Part shown: positions 57,305-64,000 of the stretch, piece after piece
Numbering within the stretch: the first letter of the stretch is position 1
Layout: every line of letters begins with the position of its first letter
NCBI GenBank assembly: GCA_023391625.1
Contig: JAEWAN010000034.1
Location: 1 to 64,000 of the forward strand
Reading direction: 5' to 3'
DNA from: Bacteroidota bacterium
GTDB taxonomy: Bacteria; Bacteroidota; Bacteroidia; Bacteroidales; Paludibacteraceae
Length of the DNA: 64,000 nt
The notes under the pieces: generated by a model
Database searches by the model: none
The model's input: only the letters and a program-made list of their open reading frames with translations
What the model was told of the DNA's origin: nothing
Program-made: the position numbers and the translations under genes

Positions 57305-57742
57305 TCAACGCCTTAACTTATAAACAATAAATAATAAAAGAAAAACAACACTTCCCAGCCCGATCCACCAAAATATACCTCTTTTATACACAATAACCGG
57401 ATCTGATTTCACGACTACCGGGTATGGAATAGAATCTGTTACAATCTTTTCTTTATACTCTATCTTTACTGGAATATCAACGTCTTTTATCGCAAGAGAA
57501 TGGCTAAGGTGTCCTTTTTGAAAAGAGGCGTTAGAATAAGCGTATTTGTTCTCTAAATGGCTTGCAGTATCTTTTATTGAAACGGAATCTTTATGCCTTA
57601 CTAATTGTACATCAATAACGGTATCTCTTAATATAACCTGCTCGTTATGCACCCTGTCCACATAGCGAATAACTTCTTTTGTCCGGCAAGAGAATAAAGA
57701 TAATAAAGATAATAATAGAAGTACAATGTATATGCGTTTCAT
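57305..57742 (-). CDS. unimolecular spanin (u-spanin) candidate
   Basis: The 145-residue protein has a lipoprotein signal (MKRIYIVLLLLSLLSLFSC, Cys19) and a C-terminal membrane helix (IFWWIGLGSVVFLLLFIVYK) followed by a short basic end. Outer-membrane lipid anchor plus inner-membrane helix with a beta-rich periplasmic part between is the topology of u-spanins such as T1 gp11, which fuse the membranes at the end of lysis. It follows holin and endolysin and overlaps the endolysin by 4 bp. Confidence 0.7.
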   Translation of the reverse strand: MKRIYIVLLLLSLLSLFSCRTKEVIRYVDRVHNEQVILRDTVIDVQLVRHKDSVSIKDTASHLENKYAYSNASFQKGHLSHSLAIKDVDIPVKIEYKEKIVTDSIPYPVVVKSDPVIVYKRGIFWWIGLGSVVFLLLFIVYKLRR

Positions 57743-58152
57743 TTCAACTCAAAATGCGGGTAATCTTTCATTTTCCAGTCCCCGCCCCATTCTATTTTTA
57801 TTCCGAGCGTAAGGGCTGTTTGTTTTATATGGGAGGCTATGCGTTTCAGCCCTTCTACATCATTCACCTGCACACGACCATCCATACAAGGGTACAGATC
57901 CACCGCATACCCATAGCCATCCGCTTTAGGCTGATGGTTTGACTTTTTACGGATACCGTCACAATTCGTTACAATATGTCCGGGTTTAGTTCTTCCCTGT
58001 GCATACAGGGCTTGCTGTTCCTCCACGGTACGCACTCCGTTTGTAATAGTAAAATCAACCGGGCTTTCTTTAATCGCTTTTTCCATTAACCGGACAAGTT
58101 CAGGATGAATGCCTTTCAGGTTATTCCGGCTTCTCTGACTGAATTTGTTCAT
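57739..58152 (-). CDS. phage endolysin, M15 peptidase family
   Basis: The 137-residue protein has the M15/VanY-type zinc signature: SNHQPKADGYGYAVDLYP (His and Asp ligands) and WGGDWKMKDYPHFELK (second His near the end), with ITNGVRTVEEQQALYAQGRT before. Such enzymes cut peptide bonds in peptidoglycan. It lacks a signal peptide, as expected for a holin-released endolysin, and lies between holin and spanin. Confidence 0.85.
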   Translation of the reverse strand: MNKFSQRSRNNLKGIHPELVRLMEKAIKESPVDFTITNGVRTVEEQQALYAQGRTKPGHIVTNCDGIRKKSNHQPKADGYGYAVDLYPCMDGRVQVNDVEGLKRIASHIKQTALTLGIKIEWGGDWKMKDYPHFELK

Positions 58153-58630
58153 TTTTACCTCCTTTGGCCAATTTGCTTAAATATCCAAGAACTTCTTTAT
58201 CTTTTATTTTGTCCAACAAATCAAGTGTCTTTAAAATATCTTCAGACAACTGTTTCTTCTGCTTGCTGCTTGCTTTCTCCAAAATGGAACGGCCTTCCAC
58301 AAAAACGCATATATAGAGAGAAATAAGTATTGTCGCATAAGGAATAGCAGGGATAAAGGAATTAAAAGATACAATCAGGTATTCCAGCGTACAATCAATA
58401 ATAAAAGCAAGCATTAAGGCCGAGAAATACATAACAAACTTATCTACCGTGCGCTTAAAGCCATAGGACATACGGGCTTCATTGCGTTGTTTCGCCTTAC
58501 GCACTCCGGATATTAAATCTGCTATTACAGCTAGAAAAACCAATCCCCAGAAAATGACTTCTACAAGCATTTTGTATGCAAATGTGTGGTAATCGCCATT
58601 CAGCAGAGAGTGTATAAATAAAAGATTCAT
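58121..58630 (-). CDS. phage holin family protein
   Basis: The 169-residue protein has three to four membrane helices (EVIFWGLVFLAVIADLISGV; KFVMYFSALMLAFIIDCTLE; PAIPYATILISLYICVFVEG) and a charged cytoplasmic C-terminus, with the LISGVRKAKQRNEARMSYGFKR-type segment (IADLISGVRKAKQ) typical of phage holins that begin with a V-x-x-D-x-x-TG/SG pattern. It overlaps the endolysin by 32 bp. It controls timing of lysis. Confidence 0.8.
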   Translation of the reverse strand: MNLLFIHSLLNGDYHTFAYKMLVEVIFWGLVFLAVIADLISGVRKAKQRNEARMSYGFKRTVDKFVMYFSALMLAFIIDCTLEYLIVSFNSFIPAIPYATILISLYICVFVEGRSILEKASSKQKKQLSEDILKTLDLLDKIKDKEVLGYLSKLAKGGKNEQIQSEKPE

Positions 58631-58662
58631 ATGATTAAATTATAGATTATCAATAAAGTTTT

Positions 58663-60702
58663 TTAACTTTCTATTTCTGTTTTAGTAGCATATAAAACAT
58701 TTATACCCATTTTAAATATATTAACAAGAGCCACCCGGCTTGCAGATATTGTAAAACTTGGGAGCAATAAACTGGTAACGCCTTCATCTATTTTATAAAT
58801 ATTTATTGTTTTACTACCAGTATTGTCAGAACTTATATAGAAATTTAAATCAGAACCGGATACACTTTGCCTTGCATCTATATAGAAGTTCCATGTGCCT
58901 TGTTGGACAATAAGGTGATAATAACTCATTGAATCCAATACGGTAGGGCTTGATTGGGATTGTGATACATTTATATATTGCCTGAGTGGGTATACTGCAC
59001 GATAATTCCCATCATCAGAAAGGAATCTTGTTCCTTCGCCGTCCTGAATAATTTGCCGTCTATTTATAAAGACTTTCTCGCCAATTATATTAGTATTCTT
59101 TGTGGGGTATTCTGTACTACCGACTTGAATCTCATCTTCAAAAGAAACAACGACATCAATCGGGCTTTGATGATCATCTAACCAGAGCGTTGTTCCGTTG
59201 CTTTCTTTGCTTGCTCCAATGCCTTTTAAATTAGCTAACTTTTCTTCTGTTACTGAATTAGGAGCCAATTTGTCTGTGGTAATAGCATTGAAATATATCT
59301 TATCCGTTGTCACTCCGCCTGCTTTAATTTCCGGATTCGGATAATTTCCGGTTAAGTCCCCCCCGGCAGCACCGGACGGTGGCAGAGTAGTAGGAATTTC
59401 TCGGTTTAATTTTTCTGTCACAGCCTCCGCCAGCTTATCCTCTGTTATCGTCTTGTCTTTTACCGTTAGTTCATTATATTTTCCGGAAATATCACCGCCA
59501 AATACTGTATTGCTCTTTAAAGTATTAATTAAGTTAATTGTCGTTACCCTTTCAGCGGTATCAGGCACGGCAGAACTAACCACAGAAGTCACCCGGTTTG
59601 CATAATTATTTGATTCTCTCGTTGGATAGGAGTAATTAAATCCAACCGCCCGAACCTCATACGTTCTTGCTGCTAAAGTGGGAATCCACAGGCAAACAAA
59701 ACCGTCATTAATAAATGCTTTTACAGATGAAAATATACTGTTCCCTAAATTTACACCAGAATAACTGTTCATTATACCACCATTTGCATAGTTATAAAAT
59801 GATATAATGGAGTAGTGCGGTAAAAAAGTAGTGGAATAAGCAAACCCCTTGATTTCAAAATATACAAATGTATTTGAGTTATAAGGTATATCTGTCATTA
59901 TTACGGCTCCGGGGTGTTCTCCCGTGTCACTTTCAAAGTAATTAAAGGTATGCAATTTAGGGGCAGGATAAGTACCCATCAAGTCACCTCCAGCCGGGCC
60001 AGATGGCGGTAAAGTGGTCGGTATTTCCCGGTTTAGCTTTTCTTGTATCGCTGCAGACAGCATTGTTTCCACGATACCGCCTGTTTTAATGCCGAACTCA
60101 TTCTTACCGGCTCCGGTTACTTCCAACCCTCCGGAAGCCGAAGCGACATATACATCTACCAAGTCCGATATATTGATTTGGAAAGTAGAGCCATCTACCA
60201 AATGAAAGGTGATTATTTTCGTCTCTGCATTATATTCAACCCCTTGTAGGAAATACTGGGTCGGTAAATTGATATAAGATGTTGCCCGGTTGTCATAATA
60301 CTCTATTACCAGGTCATTCACATGCGATCCGGTTCCCATGGATACGTTCTTAACGGCTTCCACATCATCGAAAGCTGCTTTAATAGCTGCTTGCACAAAG
60401 GCTGTATTAGATACTTTCTTACTTTCATCACCGGCTGCCGGTGTTTCCACTTCTGCATAAGAACCGTTCGCTTTAATAGGCGAATTGATTAGCTTTTCGC
60501 TTGCTTCATCGTATTTGGGAATAGCATTATTAGACAAATCAAAAGGGGGTGCTTGCGCTGGAATCTGATCTAAAAACTTAGCCACGCTTATCTTACGAGG
60601 ATTCTCTTCGTCATCCTTTACAATGCCAATGAAATCATCATTATCCGCTTTATTCGTTTCTGCTGCGTCTTTTAGCCATCTGAAATATGCTTCGTCTGCC
60701 AT
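58663..60702 (-). CDS. tail fibre protein with repeated modules
   Basis: The 679-residue protein has a module EKLNREIPTTLPPSG(P/A)AGGDL(M/T)G(T/N)YP(A/N)P present twice (around residues 220-255 and 430-465), typical of receptor-binding fibres that recombine at repeats. The N-terminal part (AYFRWLKDAAETNKADNDDF) probably attaches to the tail. The C-terminal part (YPLRQYINVSQSQSSPTVLD; YIDARQSVSGSDLNFYISSD) is a beta domain, the likely host-binding tip. No chaperone domain is seen. Confidence 0.7.
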   Translation of the reverse strand: MADEAYFRWLKDAAETNKADNDDFIGIVKDDEENPRKISVAKFLDQIPAQAPPFDLSNNAIPKYDEASEKLINSPIKANGSYAEVETPAAGDESKKVSNTAFVQAAIKAAFDDVEAVKNVSMGTGSHVNDLVIEYYDNRATSYINLPTQYFLQGVEYNAETKIITFHLVDGSTFQINISDLVDVYVASASGGLEVTGAGKNEFGIKTGGIVETMLSAAIQEKLNREIPTTLPPSGPAGGDLMGTYPAPKLHTFNYFESDTGEHPGAVIMTDIPYNSNTFVYFEIKGFAYSTTFLPHYSIISFYNYANGGIMNSYSGVNLGNSIFSSVKAFINDGFVCLWIPTLAARTYEVRAVGFNYSYPTRESNNYANRVTSVVSSAVPDTAERVTTINLINTLKSNTVFGGDISGKYNELTVKDKTITEDKLAEAVTEKLNREIPTTLPPSGAAGGDLTGNYPNPEIKAGGVTTDKIYFNAITTDKLAPNSVTEEKLANLKGIGASKESNGTTLWLDDHQSPIDVVVSFEDEIQVGSTEYPTKNTNIIGEKVFINRRQIIQDGEGTRFLSDDGNYRAVYPLRQYINVSQSQSSPTVLDSMSYYHLIVQQGTWNFYIDARQSVSGSDLNFYISSDNTGSKTINIYKIDEGVTSLLLPSFTISASRVALVNIFKMGINVLYATKTEIES

Positions 60703-60706
60703 TTTA

Positions 60707-61543
60707 TCAATTATTTAAAATAATAGTTTTATCTGTATTTGTATTAATCGGGTTATATAGGTTCGTTACAAGCCCTAATGTATCCGGCTCAAGGTCGTAG
60801 TTGTAAAAAGAGGAAGGTTCAATACCTATTTTGTAAATTGCAAGAGGATTCGAAGCTTTTATTTCTACTTTCTCAATATCGGAATCCGGACTTTTTACAA
60901 AATTTTTATTGTTTATCTTCACGTCTGAGCATGAAAAAGCATATAGTAATTTTTGCCCCATCCACACAGGAACCCCATTTTCATCACCCATTGTCAATTT
61001 CATTGAATAGTACGGAAAAGAAGAAGTGATGTGCCCTGCATAGTCCTGGTCCCGGAACATTTCATCATCTGATGAAAACTCTATATCCTTGTAAAGCATT
61101 CGCCCTTTGAAGCGCAAATCAAAAACGAACTGCAACCCTCTCATTGTAAAAGTTGCAAGCTCATTTTTATAATTCGTATATCTTAAAAGAATAGAATCTT
61201 TTAAACAGTCACCGGAAAGAATCTGAAAGTACGAAGCTTTATATATGTAACCGGAACTTTGCTGAATAAATTCAAATTTATAGTTACCCGTATCCCGCCC
61301 GGTGACAGTAAATGTAGTGGTATAAATGCCGTCTGACTCAAACTTTAAATCCTGCTTTATTACCTCTTGGAAATTTGTATCTAAATTGGTAAGCCTGGCT
61401 ATAATATCATCGAAAGAAGTGTAAACCTGAACGCAAATACGGTCTGAAGGTGCAAAGAATTGCATATATTCTATCTGCTCCCCGAAATCTTCATTAATAT
61501 AATCGCGGAACATTAAACTTGAAAAATCACTAACCCTTATCAT
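60707..61543 (-). CDS. tail/baseplate protein preceding the tail fibre
   Basis: The 278-residue protein is beta-rich (RVSDFSSLMFRDYINEDFGE; IYTTTFTVTGRDTGNYKFEF; FVFDLRFKGRMLYKDIEFSS) with no signal peptide. It is the first gene of the second late operon and lies 4 bp before the fibre gene, so it is probably a tail-tip component or fibre adaptor. Confidence 0.55.
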   Translation of the reverse strand: MIRVSDFSSLMFRDYINEDFGEQIEYMQFFAPSDRICVQVYTSFDDIIARLTNLDTNFQEVIKQDLKFESDGIYTTTFTVTGRDTGNYKFEFIQQSSGYIYKASYFQILSGDCLKDSILLRYTNYKNELATFTMRGLQFVFDLRFKGRMLYKDIEFSSDDEMFRDQDYAGHITSSFPYYSMKLTMGDENGVPVWMGQKLLYAFSCSDVKINNKNFVKSPDSDIEKVEIKASNPLAIYKIGIEPSSFYNYDLEPDTLGLVTNLYNPINTNTDKTIILNN

Positions 61544-61563
61544 ATTTATATTGAATATAAATA

Positions 61564-61602
61564 CAAATATAAAAGGGCTTATTGTCAGTCACTGACAATA
61601 AG
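61564..61602 (-). promoter_or_regulatory. late promoter L2: 25-bp palindromic operator plus -7 box (tail fibre and lysis genes)
   Basis: On the minus strand the half-site CTTATTGTCAGT and its complement (61578-61602) are followed by CCCTTT and then TATATTTG (61564-61571). The operon start codon is at 61543. Palindrome, spacing and -7 box match the structural-operon promoter at 23841-23879 exactly except for 2 of 6 spacer bases. Confidence 0.75.
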
Positions 61603-61713
61603 AATACATTAATCCATACTAATAAGTTAGGTTATTTAAAATACAAGGGAAAGGGGAGTGAAAATTGTATGTTGTTTTTGCAGGAAACGCATGTAATTAG
61701 TTTAGAAATCTGA

Positions 61714-63015
61714 TTAATAAAACAGGTCTATAACTTTTCGATTTGCCTTATCTATTTTTGTCCAGTCTTTTTTTGTATAAATTTCGGTGACCTTCATTTC
61801 TCCTTCCGGAGCATGATTTAAAGCTTCGTGAACATCATATTTATTAACTCCTGCGTCGTTTTGTGCGATAGTAGCCCAGCTGTGCCGGGCAGCATAATAT
61901 TCAAGATCATCAATTAAAAGATGTTTATTCTTTTCTTTTTCATCATCCGGCAATTCGTCATATTTCTCTTTCAGACATTTTGCTACTTGTTTTAATCCTT
62001 TATTTATAGCTGAATTAAAAGTACTCATATCAGCATACATTTTGTGAAATTTAAAAATACGCACATTGTCAGGATCCTTGTATTTATTAAATAACTCTTG
62101 TATTTCAGGTTCTAATTTAATGCTTATTTCTGCTTTATCCGCCCTTCTTGATGTGGTTTTTCGTCTTTTATATGTTATACGTCCATCTTCAAAATGATCA
62201 ACAAAATACAAGTCTGCCGAATTGATACCTACAAGGAAAAAACTTAGCAAAAACATATCTTTTGCTAAATTAAATCGGCATGTTTTGTCTTTCGTTTCCT
62301 TGTTATAGGGTAAATTCATAATTTCCTTTATCTGAAGTATGGATAGAGCCCTTTTGCGTGTCACTGGCTGACTTGGAAGCTTTACTCTGTCAAAAGGAGA
62401 TAAGGGTATATTTATTATTCCTAAATCTTCATCATTATATTCTTCTTTGGCGGCATTATGTATTTTTCGTATACATGAAGGATAAAGAGATTGAGCTCTA
62501 TTACCTTTTGTTTTACCAAATAGGGCAGGCTGTTCTTGTATCCAGGTGATCCACTTCATTATAAACTTAGATGTTATTGTGTTTATATCAAGCTCCGGCT
62601 TTCCAACAAATTTTTCTAAGTTATTAAGAGACGTGACGTATAGCCCTGCTGTACCTTTACTTTTTATTGTTTTAGCATAATTTCTGCCAAACGCAAAGAA
62701 ATCTAACCTAAAAGAATCATTTTCTTTTTTTCCTTCAATAATATCTTTAACAAGATCAACCACTTGATGCACATCCATACCGCCTAATGCGCGTGCATGC
62801 TTATTGCATTTTTCCCGGCAATCTCTTGTGATATCGTTCAAAGAATCTATAATTTTCTGATTTTTTATTTTAAATGATCGGGTGATATCATCTTTTGCTA
62901 GAAATATTTTGGTTGCAGGATACAATTTCTTCCCATTATGATATACAAGTATCTGTACATTATATGTATTATCCCGTCTTTTATATTTTGATACTACCGC
63001 TTCAAATGTTGCCAT
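61714..63015 (-). CDS. int: tyrosine-type phage integrase
   Basis: The 433-residue protein has an N-terminal arm-binding/SAM-like part and a catalytic domain with Arg377 (AARHSWAT), His401 (LNHA) and nucleophile Tyr413 (EIYTKKDW). At the first catalytic Arg position it has GINSADL, i.e. no Arg, as in some Bacteroidetes integrases such as IntDOT. It lies beside attR and is transcribed inward; an arm-type repeat (63017-63039) lies directly upstream of its start codon, suggesting autoregulation. Confidence 0.9.
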   Translation of the reverse strand: MATFEAVVSKYKRRDNTYNVQILVYHNGKKLYPATKIFLAKDDITRSFKIKNQKIIDSLNDITRDCREKCNKHARALGGMDVHQVVDLVKDIIEGKKENDSFRLDFFAFGRNYAKTIKSKGTAGLYVTSLNNLEKFVGKPELDINTITSKFIMKWITWIQEQPALFGKTKGNRAQSLYPSCIRKIHNAAKEEYNDEDLGIINIPLSPFDRVKLPSQPVTRKRALSILQIKEIMNLPYNKETKDKTCRFNLAKDMFLLSFFLVGINSADLYFVDHFEDGRITYKRRKTTSRRADKAEISIKLEPEIQELFNKYKDPDNVRIFKFHKMYADMSTFNSAINKGLKQVAKCLKEKYDELPDDEKEKNKHLLIDDLEYYAARHSWATIAQNDAGVNKYDVHEALNHAPEGEMKVTEIYTKKDWTKIDKANRKVIDLFY

Positions 63016-63016
63016 T

Positions 63017-63039
63017 TTTTACAGAATTATTACAGAAAA
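63017..63039. repeat. attR-side integrase arm-site candidate (repeat of 21405-21427)
   Basis: Perfect 23-bp copy of the left-end repeat, core ACAGAATTATTACAGAA, only one base upstream of the integrase start codon. Integrase binding here would cover its own leader or promoter. Confidence 0.6.
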
Positions 63040-63079
63040 GTGTACAGCAAATATATAGTTTTTTTGCGGATTTTGCAGT

Positions 63080-63114
63080 AAAAAAATAGCACACTCTTTT
63101 TTTTGAATGTGCTA
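63080..63114 (-). terminator. terminator after tRNA-Gly, phage-supplied
   Basis: TAGCACA / TGTGCTA around a 14-base loop with a T-run on the minus strand. It lies inside the prophage boundary and resembles, but does not match, the displaced host terminator at 21242-21279 in its stem bases. Confidence 0.65.
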
Positions 63115-63124
63115 ATTATCTGAT

Positions 63125-63180
63125 TTTTAGAAGAGCGGCAAACGGGATTCGAACCCGCGACCCTCAGCTTGGGAAGCTGA
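63125..63180. repeat. attR: tRNA-Gly 3' end with phage junction
   Basis: The 56-bp repeat of attL with one mismatch at 63148. The crossover lies within it; the intact tRNA is reconstituted on this side. Confidence 0.9.
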
Positions 63181-63206
63181 TGCTCTACCAACTGAGCTAC
63201 TGCCGC
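63134..63206 (-). tRNA. tRNA-Gly (anticodon CCC)
   Basis: The 73-base gene folds as a standard cloverleaf: acceptor GCGGCAG / TTGCCGC, anticodon loop TTCCCAA (anticodon CCC), T-loop TTCGAAT, discriminator T. CCA is not encoded. It reads GGG codons. The 3' half comes from the phage att site and the gene remains functional after integration. Confidence 0.95.
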
Positions 63207-63218
63207 CTGGAATTATTT

Positions 63219-63932
63219 TTATTCCGCCATGTTATGGAAAACGTTTTGAACGTCTTCGTCGTCTTCAATTTTTTCCAAAAGTTTGTTTACCTGTGCTTGT
63301 TGTTCTTCATTGAGTTCTTTCAAGTCGTTAGGTATGCGTTCAAATTCGGCACTGAAAATTTCGAATCCGTTTTCTTCCAGGTATTTTTGTATAGATGAGT
63401 AAGACGGAAAGTCTCCGTATAAAATGATGTTGCCGTCGTCTTCTGCTACTTCGTCCACTCCATAATCAATTAATTCTAATTCCAAATCTTCCATGGATAC
63501 TCCTTCTTTCGGAGCAATTTTAAATACGCATTTGTGGTCGAACAGGAATTGTAATGAACCGGTAGTTCCGAGTGAACCTCCGTGACGGTTAAAATAGCTT
63601 CTGATATTTGCTACAGTTCGGGTAGGGTTGTCTGTTGCAGTTTCCACCACAATAGCTATACCGTTAGGACCGTAACCTTCATATACCATTTCTTTGTAAT
63701 CAGCCTCTTCTTTTGAAGTTGCTTTTTTTATGGCACGTTCTACGTTTTCTTTCGGCATGTTTTCCTTTTTGGCCTGTTGCATTAGCACACGCAGACGTGG
63801 GTTGGCATCCGGATCTGGGCCGCCTTCCTTGGTAGCTATAGTGATTTGTTTACCTAATTTTGTAAATACGCGGGCCATATTGCCCCAACGTTTAAGTTTA
63901 GTCGCTTTTCTGTATTCAAACGCTCTTCCCAT
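63219..63932 (-). CDS. YebC/PmpR family DNA-binding regulatory protein
   Basis: The 237-residue protein has the family landmarks: MGRAFEYRKATKLKRWGNMA start, KEGGPDPDANPRLRVLMQQA, KENMPKENVERAIKKAT, YEGYGPNGIAIVVETATDNP and FNRHGGSLGTTGSLQFLFDH. The family (TACO1) includes proteins acting on transcription and, more recently, on ribosomes at polyproline stretches. It ends 13 bp upstream of the tRNA gene on the same strand, so they may be co-transcribed. Confidence 0.9.
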   Translation of the reverse strand: MGRAFEYRKATKLKRWGNMARVFTKLGKQITIATKEGGPDPDANPRLRVLMQQAKKENMPKENVERAIKKATSKEEADYKEMVYEGYGPNGIAIVVETATDNPTRTVANIRSYFNRHGGSLGTTGSLQFLFDHKCVFKIAPKEGVSMEDLELELIDYGVDEVAEDDGNIILYGDFPSYSSIQKYLEENGFEIFSAEFERIPNDLKELNEEQQAQVNKLLEKIEDDEDVQNVFHNMAE

Positions 63933-64000
63933 ATTTTATTATCTAATGATTTATTCTTTATACGAGTCAATTTTAGAGGGCAAAATTATTAAAAACGTGC

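Larger units (their letters stand above)
21281..63180. mobile_element. complete siphovirus-type prophage in tRNA-Gly(CCC)
   Basis: About 41.9 kb bounded by the 56-bp tRNA repeat. It contains terminase, portal, HK97 protease and capsid, tape measure, tail fibre, holin, endolysin, spanin, CI-like repressors, antirepressor, recombination and replication genes, and a tyrosine integrase beside the right att site. No core module is visibly broken, so it may be inducible. A tape measure of 1164 residues with no sheath gene points to a long non-contractile tail. Packaging genes start at the left end and the integrase is at the right. Confidence 0.92.

Noticed and set aside
21281..63180. Retron, diversity-generating retroelement or integrative conjugative element
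   Set aside because: No reverse transcriptase, template/variable repeat pair, relaxase or conjugation genes are seen; virion genes are complete.

Overview
The window is a piece of a Bacteroidales chromosome (order-level call; a T9SS-carrying gut or oral lineage such as Parabacteroides, Tannerella, Odoribacter or Dysgonomonas would fit, but I cannot name the genus). Pointers are the AT-rich base use, repeated TAnnTTTG -7 promoter boxes, mostly absent Shine-Dalgarno sequences, several proteins with type IX secretion (T9SS) C-terminal sorting domains, and phage genes of types known from Bacteroidetes (DUF4494, DUF6633-like, DUF7666-like). About 22 kb is host sequence and about 42 kb is one apparently complete siphovirus-type prophage.

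Host left part (1-21280). The window opens in the right end of an IS3-family element that truncated a secreted T9SS protein, next to a remnant of another T9SS protein. Then come a lipoprotein amidohydrolase, a four-gene array of secreted proteins (S74/T9SS protein, M43-like metalloprotease, two tandem paralogs with T9SS domains), a LysR regulator with a YeiH-type exporter, malate dehydrogenase, a pair of ABC half-transporters resembling YbtPQ/IrtAB, a TerC family membrane protein, a cobalamin riboswitch in front of a lone BtuF-like lipoprotein, a split ThrE-type exporter, a DUF486 membrane protein and a small secreted protein.

Prophage (21281-63180). It lies in the 3' end of a tRNA-Gly(CCC) gene. 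The intact tRNA is at the right edge (63134-63206) and the displaced 3' tRNA copy at the left edge (56-bp repeat, one mismatch). Layout: Fur-like DNA-binding protein, TerS, TerL; then a late operon on the + strand (portal, protease, HK97 capsid, connectors, tail, tape measure, tail tip; 23898-36986); a regulatory patch with a small XRE protein and a Bro-N antirepressor; a cargo region (38664-42811) with three paralogous lipoproteins, a secreted protein and two paralogous small membrane proteins; CI-like repressors (- strand); a long early operon on the + strand (44027-55018: RecE-like nuclease, NinG, replication proteins, adenine methyltransferase, YopX, MazG-like); an XRE-ImmA/IrrE protein with an unknown partner (- strand); a second late operon on the - strand (tail protein, tail fibre, holin, M15 endolysin, unimolecular spanin; 61543-57305); and a tyrosine integrase.

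The strongest unexplained signals are: (1) an identical 25-bp palindrome placed exactly 6 bp upstream of the -7 box of both late operons, implying one phage activator that synchronises structural and lysis genes; (2) two strong hairpins flanking the unknown gene of the XRE-ImmA module whose loops are complementary over 7 nt; (3) a perfect 20-bp inverted repeat inside the antirepressor coding sequence; and (4) a duplicated lipoprotein/small membrane protein cargo module. The host right end (63207-64000) carries a YebC-family gene.
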